From: Echiichthys vipera
Lineage: Eukaryota; Chordata; Actinopteri; Perciformes; Trachinidae
NCBI GenBank assembly: GCA_963691815.1
Contig: OY829645.1
Span: 8,310,401 to 8,374,400, forward strand
Direction of reading: 5' to 3'
Length of the DNA stretch: 64,000 nt
Below are positions 42,331 through 54,838 of the stretch, piece by piece. A program made the position numbers and the translations under genes. The notes beneath the pieces are model-generated. The model saw only the letters and a list, made by a program, of their open reading frames with translations. It was not told the origin of the DNA and did no database searches. Position 1 is the first letter of the stretch; each line of letters opens with the position of its first letter.

Positions 42331-44418
42331 AAACAAACTCTAGTTCATCCAACTCAAGACAGACCTCTACTATGTGTGCTCTATGGAACAAAGGAAGGCT
42401 CCAGATCTCTAACTAGCTTCAAGGTGTGAAATCTTTCTATATAATTTTGCTCAGGACATATTCTACAAAGTAGAGATTATTGATGAACTACGCTGATGAT
42501 GCTATATTTTACACTCATAATGGCAAAAGTAAACTGAGGTGTTGATCAGTTGACAAGGGAACACTGCACATGAGAGGCCCACACTGAAGACAAACAAGGA
42601 AAAGAGCTGAGAGAAATCAAAGTTTGCGTTTAGGCTCTATGAACGAGTAGTAGACAAAATGCCCAACCAAAACCTCTATATAGGCTTTGAACAAGCTTCT
42701 GGACACTAAAACCCAGAACAATGTTCATGATTGTCGAATCTTCATATCAACCTTAAAAAAAACATCATGGCTTGCTGAGCGCCACTCCAGTGGGCAGTAT
42801 TGCTCAGACTGAGGGTATTTGACTACGCTGACATATTCTGACACTTTCAAAAATGACTGAAAAATGAGTGAAGCCTCTCATCCTTTGTAAAAAGCTGGAG
42901 ACTCTCCTTCTGAATTCACTGTGATGCCTGTTTAAATAAAACCTCCACCCCATGCACTACTCCCATCCTATCAACATTGTCTGCTATCAATTTCACTAAT
43001 TTGCAACCATTAGCATTACATACATTTGATTGTTTCAAATGTAATGTCACTTGGATTACATTTTGTTTCAGTGCAACACTCATATTTTACACCACACATG
43101 CAAGAGCACAGAGTTTGTAGCAAGGTTGAGCCGAAGATGGAGAGCAATATGTAAACCATGGCCCATCTTACAAAGCTGCTTATGACAACACCTTGTCCTA
43201 CATCACCTTCAGAGTATGGCATACATGAGACAGCATATCAATTTTCTAACTTGGTATCCTCACCCCCTTTACTGAGGTACTTGTAGGATCACCCATTTCA
43301 AGTTTTGTCACTTCATTGAATTGGCATTTTCAGAACGTATACCCTCATCTTTTCACATTGCAACGGTTGCTTTATGTTGGACAGAACCCCTTGGTATCTC
43401 TTTTTAATGCCCTGTGAGTCCCATTGTGAATTCAAACAAAACTGGCATTACTTGGTTAAATTTAGGCAGTAAAACAATGTGGTTAAGTTTAGGAAAAGCG
43501 GCATTAGATTTAGGCAACAAAAAAGTCACCATTGACTTTTAGTTTCAAAAGTCCCATTTTTGTTTGGTCCATCCACCACCCCAACCGTTGCCAGTTTTTG
43601 GTCCTTTAATACAACTTCCTACCATTGTCAATCTTTATCCGATTTCAGCTAACCAATAGAATAGATGATAATATCCTACTGAGACAAGTAGGAGTAAGAG
43701 TAGGGCCATACAATCCAAAATTGATATCTCTGTACATACTACATTAGGTGTTTGAATATGTGGTCTGTGTATTTAGGCTGTACTCTATTCTACATTGAAA
43801 CAGGTATCTCACAGCCTCTGTCTGCTGTCAATGATAGCAATGCTCAAGGTTAGCATATTGGCAATTTTTTAAACAAAACCCGGAAGAAAATCAAGGCAGT
43901 GTGCGCATGTAGGACTTGCTTAGCTGCTCTTCATTGGAAATAATGACCTTGCTCTGTGTCGTGTTGACTTTACTCTCTGGTGTGGAAGCCATTTAGATTG
44001 TGAAGATGAAATCCTTATTTGGAACATTAAACTTATTTCAGATGAATTATGGTAATTTTGTTTCATCTGCATGGTGGAGTACTGTAGAACACTTACTGTG
44101 GTTGGACTCCCTATCTGTGTGGTTCTGTTCAATCTTAAAGTTGTACTCCATACAATTTGAGATATGTTGTTTCTAGCTGCCTCTGTGGTGGTAAGATGTG
44201 ATTGCAGGCGAGCCTGTTCTTTCAGAGCCTCTGAGTACAACACTAAGTGTTCAAACCGGAGCTAACAGACAGGTGACATGCTTTCCCCCAACATTGTGGG
44301 TCAAGCATTGTAATAAAGATCATAACACCAGCAGTAGATTCTATACATAGGTATACCATTATGTATATTTCAACTTTTATAATAGCTCATTCAATGAAAT
44401 AGCAGGCTGTGACACAGT

Positions 44419-45295
44419 ATTCTACACTAGATGTAAGAAAGCGTCTGTGTAAGCAATAGAAACAATTAAAATAGAAATTGTTCAAAGATGGTAATGGGAA
44501 AAATGAATCCAGAAGCCCTTTCCTGAATGTTTTCAATCTCTCCCTTTTCTTACCTCTCTCACCTTTAAACAAAAAAAGAAAAATGTACAAGTAGGAAATG
44601 GGATGAGTATGAGGGACTCTTGTGTTAAAGGCAAAGACTTACAAAACCATCGACCACACTGACCTCCACACCATCACGGTACACGAACCTCACATTTGTG
44701 AGCTGTCATGACACGCCACATTGGCATTGAGCAGAAATCTCTAATCCAGAACAGATGCATATTAATTCTTCCTGCATTCTGAAGAGGCTTGATCATCTCA
44801 CCGTCAACCACTGTGCAGCTCCCACATTTTGTCAGATCCCTTTTGCATTTAGTATCAGATTCAGTGGACTTCATCATAGTGCTCATGGAATTCCCCAGTG
44901 ATTGTCAACAGGTATATAGGTAAAGTATGTCGGATAGAAATGGTTTAGTGTATGTGGAATGTGAAAATAGAAGTGCCCTTAGAAGAGTGACTCTGGTAGA
45001 AAAGCACTTGCCTGTTTGAAGAGGAGTTAACTAATGATGCAGTCATTTGAGAGGAAATATGCTGGAATACACTATCATGTAGTGATGGGAAATGAAGCTT
45101 CATGGAGCTTCATGAATCATTAGTTGTATTGGTTGAGTACACTAGATGGAGCTCTTGTTTCAAAGAAAAGGGCTCACTGAATGGTACTATAGTGTTCTTT
45201 CACTCCTTTGTTGAACAGGGAGCATTAAAAAATGCTCCATATAGCTTAATGAAGCCTCATTTGCCCATCACTACTGTTGTATAACATATAACCAC
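44419..45295. repeat. 0.86-kb repeat, copy 2
   Basis: Direct repeat of 40852-41710, 3.57 kb downstream, within the probable plekha6 3' UTR. The match starts at attctacactag and stops at ataacatataaccac. Confidence 0.9.
45080..45273. mobile_element. hAT-like MITE within the 0.86-kb repeat, copy 2
   Basis: Same 194-bp unit with TAGTGATGGG inverted ends as at 41495, exactly equal in length; it was copied as part of the larger repeat. Confidence 0.6.
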
Positions 45296-46086
45296 ATTTT
45301 TATCCAGTCATGCAGTGCCATTAGTCTGAAACATGTCTGTCTTGTGATGAATGGACACATGACCTGACTTACAAAGGAGTTTGAATCTGGAGGAAATAAA
45401 ATGATTGATGGTACCCCTGGGAGACCAAGATTCTAAATGTCTACACACAAATTAAGTATAAAATAAATAAATACAATACAATAAATAAAATAAATAAATT
45501 TTTAAATAAATCATAGTATATTGCTGTATTGATACAGATGCATGAATAAAGTAAATAATACATTGATTTTTAATTTTCATTTTGAATAAACTAAATTGTC
45601 AATATTGTGAAATAATTGAAATAAATGTTTAAACTCAAATTATTTTATTTTACGTAATCATTCTTATTTTCATAGTAACACTGTTTTATTGGAGTTCATT
45701 TCTATTTAATTATTTAGTACATTTAGGGTGTCTTTTTAACACTCTCAGAGTCCTGTTTCAAATTAGAACAAAACAAACACTACTTGGTTATGTTTAGGAA
45801 AGTATTGTGGTTTAGGTGAAATGACTAGAATGTAAGAAAGTTAACTTAAAGAGTCAAAGTCAACTTCTCAAGGATTATGAGACTTTTAATAATCCCTACC
45901 ATTGTCCCTCTTGAGTCATCTTACAGCTCTGGGGATCTGCATGTCTGATAACAACTAAAATCGGCCAATCTGCTGGTATTTTAGAACAGTGTTGCGCAGA
46001 AAGGTGTGAAACACTTCCTGAAATCTTCAAATGTTTTGGCCTTGCCTCTTCATTGCAATTTCCTCCAGATTTGAAAGCTATGACCA

Positions 46087-46105
46087 AACACACATACACA
46101 AACAC

Positions 46106-46140
<35 letters not shown>

Positions 46141-46172
46141 CACACACACACCCACACACACACACACACACA
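46087..46172. repeat. (CA)n microsatellite
   Basis: About 40 CA units with a few aaca/ccca interruptions, near the end of the probable 3' UTR. ORFs over it on both strands are artefacts. Confidence 0.95.
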
Positions 46173-46854
46173 CCTCCAGTTTGTTATGTGTATGTTATTT
46201 ATGCTTTATTTGCCCTTACACACTTCAATGTTCAAGTGACTGCCTTTGTTGAAAGCTATTGTATGTCCATACTCAGAGACAATATGGCACAGAAAATTAA
46301 GAAAATTAGTTTTACACCGAAAGCAGTTAACGACTCTCACTACGCAAAAACAAAACAAGGATTTAAGAGAATACTTCTATTTTTTATTATTTTAAGTTTT
46401 TTTTAGAAAGGGAATGCATTCAAAAGAGCAGTTCATATTTTTTTAGATGCATGGATATTCAATGACAAGCTGATAGGTAAGATTTTTACACTCAATTACG
46501 TTTAGCATTTTTCACCCAAAAAAAAAAAAAACTTTTTTATTTTATTGCTCTTGAGGATGGTTGAAAGAGCAGAACATAGATATTTTTGGATGAATTGGAA
46601 TCTGATGTGTTGAGCATTGACAGCCAAAAGGTGGTGTCCAATATTTGATACTAGATGTAGCACTTGTGGATGATGAAAATACATAATATATAAACTATAC
46701 ATTGTTCAATGTATATGATATTTTGAATTTCAGTTACAGTATATCCTATCACGTGTAACCATTGCTATTTTGGGGGAAAATACACAAACTGCTTGAACTA
46801 TGCAAATGATGAAAAAAATTGAAAAATAATACGCTTGCTTTCAGAAAAACTTGC

Positions 46855-46860
46855 AATAAA
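46855..46860 (+). terminator. candidate poly(A) signal
   Basis: AATAAA in ttgcaataaagtgaatg, on the plekha6 strand, downstream of the putative UTR acceptor. Position-based candidate only. Confidence 0.4.
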
Positions 46861-47105
46861 GTGAATGTATACAAATAATGTGTTTCTCTAGATGCTTCTG
46901 AATTCATCACAGTATTTTGTATGATAAAACATGTCTCGCTGCCTTGAATGATGACCTATTTACTGCTCTAATTTTAATCCACTTGTTGATTATAAAGTTC
47001 ACTGCCAAAAAGACTACTGAGGTTAACTGTCCAGCCGGCTCGTTACCAATAGGCTCCCTGATGATATTCTACAGGCTTTGTTATATCTTCCTGTATGTTT
47101 GAATG

Positions 47106-47111
47106 AATAAA
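47106..47111 (+). terminator. candidate poly(A) signal
   Basis: AATAAA in gaatgaataaagtgcaaaaag, with a T-rich stretch beyond. An alternative end for the plekha6 transcript. Confidence 0.4.
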
Positions 47112-49540
47112 GTGCAAAAAGAAAAGACAGACTGGATTCTTTCACCTCAGACGAGGAAATGGAGAGTCATTTTTTCATCACCATCATTAAGAATTGACAC
47201 ATCAACTATTAGCCTTACCTGTTATGTGTAGGCTCGTGTTCCATGACTTATTTTTAGTGATGTTGTTGCGTTCCCAGATGTCAGCTATTAGTTTAGTTAA
47301 GAAATGATCAATAATTATCAATGATGGCTGAAATTACAAAAAAAAATGTATCAGTAGGGAAGGCACTTGTCTAATACTTTTTAATAATATACAAAAACAT
47401 TCCAGGTACAATGCATGGCCAAGTGTACAACTGTACAACCCTTAAAATACTGTGTCCTAAGTCTGGAAACTCTGTCAAAATTCACCACAAAGATGTAAAG
47501 ATCTAAAACAGTCTTTTAAAAAAAAGATTTATTTATTATTATTTATGGATGTGGGTGTAGACTCTTTATTAAAAGAAGTATTTAAAAAAAAATATAATAA
47601 TACAATCACAGGCGTTTTGAGGATTGCAGAATGAAAGAATGCTTTTACATAAAAAAAATATATTTAGTCTGAATAAATATTTTGCCAGGGTTGCCAGGGT
47701 TGTCTGTTGTTGGGTGCAGCTACTGTATGCTAGCACTGGGTGAAATGGAGTTTGACAATCGTGCAGCGGCTTATTTGTCCTAGCAGCTGAGTGACCAAAG
47801 ACGGGCAAAAACCAGAGTCAATATAGGCCAAGCATTCACTCCATGGACTGAGATAAAGGAGTCCAAAGACATTAAAACACACGCCTAAATGGCTATGTTT
47901 CTCCTTGATCTCCTTTCATGTTTACTTAGCTGTAATGGCAAACATTAACTGGCTGTATTCCAAAGTGGAGGCTGCAGCCTTGCTAGAACACTTCCTTTCG
48001 AGTCGCGTTCTATAGAGATGAGTCTAGAGTGCTGCCTAATGTTTCTGAGCGTATTAGTTTGGAACGACTTGTGAGTGCGGAAGAGCTTCGGCTTCTGTTT
48101 GCTGGGCTGACTCTAAAAAAAACAGACATAAACAGGGTAATTTGTTTGTTATACGGTCGGGAAATGCGCTAATTGAATCAATGTTCAATGTGGTCACAGT
48201 AGAGACAGAAGCCTTTGCTTTCTGCTGCAGAAAGAATGAATGTTCTAGTTATAATATATTTTTATTTTAGATTGTTTTTATAGAGCATCATGTAAACAGG
48301 AAGATCTTTCATGGCTGTTACAGGGTTAATACTCTCGCAACACCAGAGTTGTCAGCCTGTTTTCCGGGTATGTTCTAGCTATAATAGTTTTTATTTAAGA
48401 TGGTTTTAAACATGATTATGTAAACAGGAACCAGCTGCGGCCGCTCCGTTTTCAAAGGGTTAAGCTTAACGATTTTTTTTGCATTTTCATGATCAATCTA
48501 TAAAATCTACAAAAAGCATTCGTATTTAAAATAATTTCACTTACATTTGAATGTGTATTGTTTCCCTTCTGTTATCTTTAAAAACCCTGCACAGTGTGTG
48601 AACGCAGAGGATTGTTGGTATTTTAACTCAATGAGGATCCATCCGTGCATCCTTGACAATTCTCAATTCAATCTCAAAAACAGGGCACGAAAAAGGCGTT
48701 CTATGACGTGGCATCCTTAAAAAGAGGGTCGTTGAGCATTCTTCCTTCACATTGGAAAACAGCCACTTTCATTCAAACTCCTCTGCAATGTTTGTTTTAC
48801 TCAATTTTCTACAAGTTCTTGTGAGTGTACAAATACGAAACAGTCGAAGTTGGTGCATTCTCTGTTCTGCATGGCATAACTACAAGACATAATGTAATGT
48901 AGAATAGTATCCCAGACCAAGGGTAGTAGTGAGGTGTCTTCCAGCATCATCCCGCATGATTTCAGGACAAGATTTCAGAACAAAACCTCACCATCTTTCC
49001 ATAATACAGTGTTGTGGGTTTTTTTGATGTTTGTAATTTATAATCATAATCCTTATTAGGTCAGATGTGAATCCTGTATATCCTGCGTAAACCTTATCCT
49101 ATTACAAGATTGATTGCCCTGGTTGTATATGGTCTGCCACATGACATGAGATAATCCTAGAGAACACTGAGACATTTTTGACCTGTACATCCTGTTCCTT
49201 TAAAATCGTGTGGTGACTATTCTGAGAGAATGCTTGTCTGAAGATGCTACCCAGCTGAGTCTTTGGCCTTGTGACCTTATCTGTAAGTTGGATTCCTCCT
49301 CAAAAGGAAGATCGCTAATAAACTCAGGGTCATTCCGAGCTTTGTGCTAACACGGCAGAAGTTGAATTTATTTTTGTCTGCAGAGAAAAATACTTAAATA
49401 AATCATGGAGAAAAAGCTGATCCTGTTTGTTGATATTTATTGAACAGATTAATTTCCACAAAAATTGTCAGTTGTCCTGGCTGTGAACCAGGCTGCAATG
49501 TAGCTATAAGCTTTTGCGTTGCATACTGGACCAATTCATT
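47112..49540. other. intergenic sequence between plekha6 and golt1a
   Basis: Contains the inverted mate of the 35158 repeat (47770-47960) and a diverged tandem duplication of about 65 bp units (48238-48305 and 48368-48432, both ending catgtaaacaggaa). Nothing else is recognised. Confidence 0.5.
47770..47960 (-). repeat. unclassified repeat, copy 2 (inverted mate of 35158)
   Basis: The complement reads agtccatggagtgaatgctt, ggcctatattgactctggtt, tttgcccgtct, matching 35270-35345. Confidence 0.7.
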
Positions 49541-49542
49541 AA

Positions 49543-50530
49543 ATTCCATTTCAATTCAATTTTATTTACAGTGACAAATCATAACAAGAGTTACCTCAGG
49601 ACACTTTACAGAGTAGGTATAGAGCACACTCTATGACTTATTTATAATGTACATAGACCCAACAATTCCCCCATTGAGTACGGTGGCATTGAAAACCTTC
49701 CCTATAACAGGCAGGAACCGACGTTCCCAGACCCAGCTCTATGAAGGAGAGAGAAAGAGAGAAAAGACAGACAGATGGACAGCGAGAGACAAAGACAGAT
49801 ACAAAGACAGACAGACAGAGACACACTTCCAGAGATTCAAGCAACCACAAATGTAACAGTAACTATAGTAATAGCTAAAGTAATGTGAATATGACTTACA
49901 TATTATGGCATTTAATACAGCAGAACAGCAAGAAACAGGCACAGCCAGGGTGACAGAACATGACAATGATAACAATTATGGTGGTAAATATGAGGTTGAA
50001 TTAGTAACATGCATTGATGAGACATGAATGATACAGACAGACAGGATAAAAGCTCAGAGTATATGGAACAGGAGTATCCCCCGGTAGACTAGGCCTATAG
50101 CAGCATCATTAGGCAGAGCAATATCAGCTTAGTACATGCAGGGTCTAAGATAAATGAAATTCCAATAACAACATACAGTAGCTAAGGGCTTATAAGCTCT
50201 AACTGTAAGCTTTATCAAAGAGGAAAGTTTTAAGTTTACTCTTTAATAAGGGGACAGTGTCTGCCTCCTGAACAACACTAGGGAGTTGGTCCCATAGGAG
50301 AGGAGCTTGATAACTGAAGGCTCTGCCTCCCATTCTATTTTTGGAGACTCTAGGATCGACAAGTAGCCCTACATTCTCAGAACGCAGCGATCTAGTCGGG
50401 TAATACGGTACTATGAGCTCTTTAAGATATGACGGAGGCTGAGCAATAAGAGCTTTGAAGGTAAGGAGAAGGATTTTAAATTCTATTCTAGATTTAACAG
50501 GTATCAAGTGCAAAGAAGCTAATACAGGAG
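49543..50530 (-). mobile_element. L2-like LINE 3' end, 5'-truncated
   Basis: On the minus strand an ORF at 50199-50513 encodes the RT C-terminus: IPVKSRIEFKILLLTFKALI, QPPSYLKELIVPYY, RSLRSENVGLL and LLWDQLPSV, ending FLFDKAYS. This is followed by about 650 bp of 3' UTR and an (attcaa)-type end at 49543. The same 3' UTR occurs at 59687-60672. Confidence 0.8.
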
Positions 50531-51239
50531 AAATACTGTATGTTCTTTCGTAACAAATGCATGAACTAGTTTTTCTGCATTTATCTGAGACACAATGAAA
50601 TAAATCTTTGAGAGAGGGGGCTACTGTATGCCAATTGTTATGAACTGATGACTTTTGCTATGTATTGTCTTGTAAGCTTCCCATAGAATGAAATCAAACA
50701 AAAAGTTAAAATAGACTCAATATAAGAGCTGAATGATAAAGCCATCAAAGTCTTATCAACATTCAAAAAGTTTAGTCTGTGCAGGAAATACAATCTCTGC
50801 AGGCCCTTTGATACATATTTTGGACATGTTGACGTCATTGAGGTTATAGGACTCAACCATCTCCACCACTGTGACTTTCAGGAGTTTGCCGGTAATAATA
50901 CCGGATCGTGGACTCTTCCTGATATTGGTCATTCATATGAAATGTCCTCTTTATTTTACATTTATATCATATTGCATTTTGCTCTCTTAATTTCATATCT
51001 GGGCTCCTTGTTGGCTTCTAGTTTCTCTCTATCCCCACCATGTAAGTAGGTCTCATGTTTTCTGTACAGTGTGTAGTCAATTTAACTGAGGTTCAGGAAC
51101 AAAACCATACCCCTCTCCCTTCACTAATTCCACCACTCACACCCAACAATCCAACAACCTTTGTCCCATTAACGCAACACCTGTGTCTCATTAACTCAAC
51201 CACCTGTGCAACCATAAATATATTTGTGCCTTACCCATT

Positions 51240-52480
51240 ACGGACCACAAGCCGATCCCCAACCCATCGGATTCGGACCTGTTCAGTGACCGGTCCGGAA
51301 TCTTGTGATCCCTCTTGCGCTCCACCGTCTGCGTCCCGCGGGCGGCTTCGCCCAATACTACACGTCCGGCGGCTCCAGCCCCGCATCACCCTCACCTCCG
51401 GCACCTCCCCAGGGATGCCGCCGCGGCAGCCCGCCTCCAGCACGTCCTCAGGGAGAGCCATCCCTTTCTGTAGGATGACGACCAAGCCGTGACGTTCGGG
51501 CTCTTCACTGCCTCCACCATGTACAAGACTCCGGGGAGCCGCCCGCTTCCAGGTTCTCGTTTTTGGCATCACCAGCATGCGGCACGCCGATGACTTCATG
51601 GCCTCCCGGAGCCCTCCCCAATGTCGAGGTCGGATGTCCCGCTGTGCCTGCTCCCTCTTTTCTTTCATCCCTGTGTCTGCAGGCTACACTGACACCCGCA
51701 CATGCGTCCCTCCGCCTGGCTTCTTTGGTCCTCCCACACCCGGAGCTCCGCCCCTGCTTTTTGTAACCTCAAGCCACTGGGCAGCTGTTTGGGTACCCGC
51801 AGCCCCTGCCAGCTATAAAGCTCCGCCTGCCGGCCCTTCATTTCCTCCGCTTCTGGTTCCACCATATCCAGGGAATCCAGTCAAATAAGGATTAGGATTA
51901 GGATCCGCTTCGACTGCTTCCGGGCAGAGTGTACAGGCCACGCTATGGAAATCCACGAGCGCTGGTCATCCCGGGCCTACCAAAGTTATAGCCACAGCCA
52001 TCTAAGCGACGTCCGACCAGTTAATTCTCACCCCATACCTTGATGGTTCATGGATGCTCATCCACACTTCAACCCAGTTCATCCATTCATCCCGCAACAA
52101 CCGACCACTCCCTTCATCCCTCCCTTTTGACCCCTTAACGCCCTTCCTCGCACAACGACCTACCCCTCCAATTCGACTCCTTTCCATTCCTTGTCCTGGA
52201 ACGATGAACCCCCCCCCCCTTCAACCCCTGTCCGTCCCGCAACGACCAACCCCTCCCCTTTGCCCCCTTTCATCCCGCAACGACTGACCTTTCCCTCATC
52301 ATTCCCTCATCATCCCTTTCCTTCGACCCCCCGTGTTCATCCCTCATCCCTCCTCTTCTACTCCTTTCTATCTCTCAAGCCTCCCCTTCTGCTCCTTTCA
52401 TCCCTCCCCTTCGATCCCCTCTCATCCTGAAACAACCAATCCCTTTCCTTCCGCGGTCTTTACCTAGTCTTTAGGTAAAG
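51240..52480 (+). other. C-rich, CpG-containing block, possible tyrosine-recombinase retroelement remnant
   Basis: The plus strand is strongly C-over-G biased and CpG-containing, unlike its surroundings. From 52070 it becomes degenerate C/T-rich repeats (cccctcccctt, catcccgcaacgac). Open frames exist on both strands (51055-51492, 51577-51888, minus 51231-51668) but are Pro/Ser/Arg-rich and unrecognised. One stretch at 51913-52010 reads CFRAECTGHAMEIHERWSSR and AYQSYSHSHLSDVR, faintly like the RWSS-x-AY-x-YI end of Ngaro-type recombinases. That reading is weak. Confidence 0.3.
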
Positions 52481-53220
52481 TGTCCCGAGATAACTTTTAT
52501 GAATCAGCACTGTAAATTAAATCTAATTCATGCAACGGCACCCACGTCGGGTCCCTCTGCCCCCGTAACCCCACCTAGCACAGGCTCTTCTACTTCACCT
52601 TCCTTAATCAGACCTACGCAACACAGAACCCCACATCGCTCCAAACACTCACCCTTGGCAGCCGCCCTCCTCATCCGAGGCATCCAGACCCTACATCTTC
52701 TCCCCCGTCAACCCAGCATCTTGAATTAATGTTCGTCTTAGCAATTTTGTTTTCCTCAGATGTCCAGCATTTACCACCTACAACCCATCGCTACATGCAA
52801 GCCTCAACAACACTCCTATTTATTTCCCAAATACCCTCTGGTCATCCCAAACTACCTAATCCATGCACAACCATCCAAGCGATATGCGAACAGTCCATTC
52901 TTGTCTCATCCAATTAAGTTTTTGGGGGGTTATTGAAGCAGCACACATCAAGGCGTAACCCTACTCTGAGCCACACTCCCCAGGCAGGTGTGACATCCAT
53001 ACACACATCAACCCGCTTAACACCATTCAACCCGACTATCGACCCACGTCCTTCATCCCCGATGACTGACCCACGGCCTTTATCCCTGGTCATCAGACAT
53101 ACCCCTCCCCCTTGGGATTTCCCTATGACGTCAGCATCTTGTCCAGTGGAATCAGCACACCAAAACCACTCACTGATGAGTCAGCCTCCAGGTCAGCTGA
53201 AGTGAGCCAGGTCTCAGTTT
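52481..53220. other. intergenic sequence continuing the C-rich character
   Basis: Pro/Ser/Thr-rich open frames (52499-52729, 52933-53205) follow from base composition. No start, splice or family signal supports a gene. Confidence 0.35.
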
Positions 53221-53519
53221 ATGGATAATAATGGACTACATAATGTAAACCCAGCAGTCAGATCTTTTAAAGACAGTCTGAGGTATTCAGGAGGTCGAAC
53301 ACAAGATAGGAGATAAATCCATCAAATGTCTTTGAATGGCTGATAGTTGAACCTTTACCTGGGAATCCACAGTGTGAGCCTGCTCTGGTTAATATTCACC
53401 TCACACACTGACAACATCAATGTACAAAGGTCACCACTGTGAAGAGGAAAGGACTCATTTGTTCCTGACAGCCACAGAGAAACAAGAGGAGAAGAGGAGG
53501 GACAACACAACTTATTACT

Positions 53520-53544
53520 ATGGTGGTCATCACAGAGTTTCAGA
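53520..53544 (+). CDS. golt1a: golt1a first coding exon (start codon)
   Basis: ATG GTG GTC ATC ACA GAG TTT CAG plus one base gives MVVITEFQ and a split Lys codon, cut by a consensus donor (aga/gtaagt). Together with the exon at 59019 it reads MVVITEFQ-K-IGISLMGFGV, matching the Got1 N-terminus, which in human GOLT1A is a similarly short hydrophilic start before KIG. The ATG has A at -3 and G at +4, a good start context. Only 25 coding bases lie here, too short for any ORF caller. An overlapping minus-strand ORF is a shadow. Confidence 0.85.
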
Positions 53545-54783
53545 GTAAGTGTTTCCACAGTTGCTCTTTTCTAAAGTGTTGGGGTGAAGCTGTTATCCTC
53601 TGAGGGAGTCATGGTGCACAGAGCTTTAGTCTGACTTCAGAATATAAAGATGTCCTTGTGGAAGCATAGCAAGTTGAATCAGTCCAGGGCTTCTATTCCC
53701 AAAACATCCTAAGGCTAACAGGAGCTTCTTACGTGCTGTTTTAGGAGTAACTCTTTTTTTAAAAATGACTGTCAGTCCTAATTTTAGGACTCCTACATTT
53801 TTGGTGTTTTAGTGCTAAAACTACAGAGCCCTGGAGGTGACATGGACTGTTATTTTTCTAAAGGCTAATGGCTAGTGGCTCAGTTACCAAGACTGAATTT
53901 TTTTTGGATACATTTTTTATTGATATATACATAAATGATATAAAGTGAGGTTAGACATTGATGGATCGCTGGTAAATTATATTCAGAAATGTACAGGCAA
54001 ACAGTTGTAAATGCTTAAAAGAACTAGAGATAAACTACATGAAAGAACAATAAAACAAAACAAATAACAGAATACATTTGAACGAAAAAACCCAACAACA
54101 ATAAAAATGTATAAATGACATAAAAATTCCTGCCTCACCCTTCCCCCCTGCACCCAGAACTCTGCAACCCTAGGACACTCCCATACCAAAAAGTACCAAA
54201 TTAATTCGGATTGCAATATGTGCAGTTTGGCAATGGTAGTGCTTTCTTTTTATGCAGTATGTGGAGAGTGAAATACCTTGTGTGTTTGAAATAAATACGA
54301 ATGATCCTATGGTTGGGATTCCTGGAATTGCCAATTTAGGTGTAGGCTATTTCGGGAAGGTCAGCTTTCCACACTTGGTCAGTAACTATGGGCTTACAAG
54401 AGGCTTTATGTAAGGTAAAGTACATTGTTGCGACCAGTTTATTAGTGTGCATCGTTGTATGAAGTTGGAGATAAGAAAAAATTATGTGACAGGTATATCA
54501 TCGTGTTTCTGGATGTCTTGGAATGTTTGAAGACCATGAACGTCTACGAGTGTGCGACCCTTTACTGCTCCAAAGAAAGAATAAAATTGGTTGTCTTCCA
54601 AAGCGAAGGTTGCAGTTGTTAAAAACGGGAGAGTGGACATACCAGTTATTCACAATTTGGCAGTGTTCTTCGGCAATACAAGTAGAAATTACTTTGTACC
54701 AGAAGGCCCCCTTAACCCTTAACTTATTGGAGAGTTGAAAAAAATCAGTGAGCAAAATTAAAACGATAAAGGCATTGACAGAA

Positions 54784-54838
54784 CATTTAATTCAATTCAA
54801 TTCAATTCAATTCAATTCAATTCAATTCAATTCAATTC
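54784..54838. repeat. (ATTCA)n microsatellite
   Basis: Ten or so attca units, directly followed by a (TCATC)n run. The same pentamer forms the tail of the L2-like element at 59687. Confidence 0.95.

Larger units (their letters stand above)
42129..47111 (+). other. plekha6: probable plekha6 3' UTR exon
   Basis: A good acceptor (tcttttttgtctttag) at 42121-42128 pairs with the orphan donor at 38641. No stop-free coding stretch worth naming follows. AATAAA hexamers near 46855 and 47106 are candidate ends. The stretch contains a CA repeat (42278-42330), one copy of the 0.86-kb repeat (44419-45295) and a second CA repeat (46087-46172). The whole extent is inferred from splice and poly(A) motifs only; the real UTR may end earlier. 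Confidence 0.45.

Noticed and set aside
45896..46406. His/Thr-rich or Cys/Val-rich ORFs over the CA tract
   Set aside because: Microsatellite translation on both strands, no splice or start support.
49638..49975. Ser/Cys-rich ORFs on either strand of the L2 3' UTR, also at 59812-60318
   Set aside because: They recur in both copies of a LINE 3' UTR upstream of its tail and contain no protein family signal.
51055..51668. Overlapping 145-codon ORFs on both strands
   Set aside because: Open frames are expected in GC-rich DNA with few stop-prone AT triplets; neither has a recognised domain or conserved start.
54523..54755. Short overlapping ORFs in golt1a intron 1
   Set aside because: No splice sites, no family similarity, and they overlap on opposite strands.
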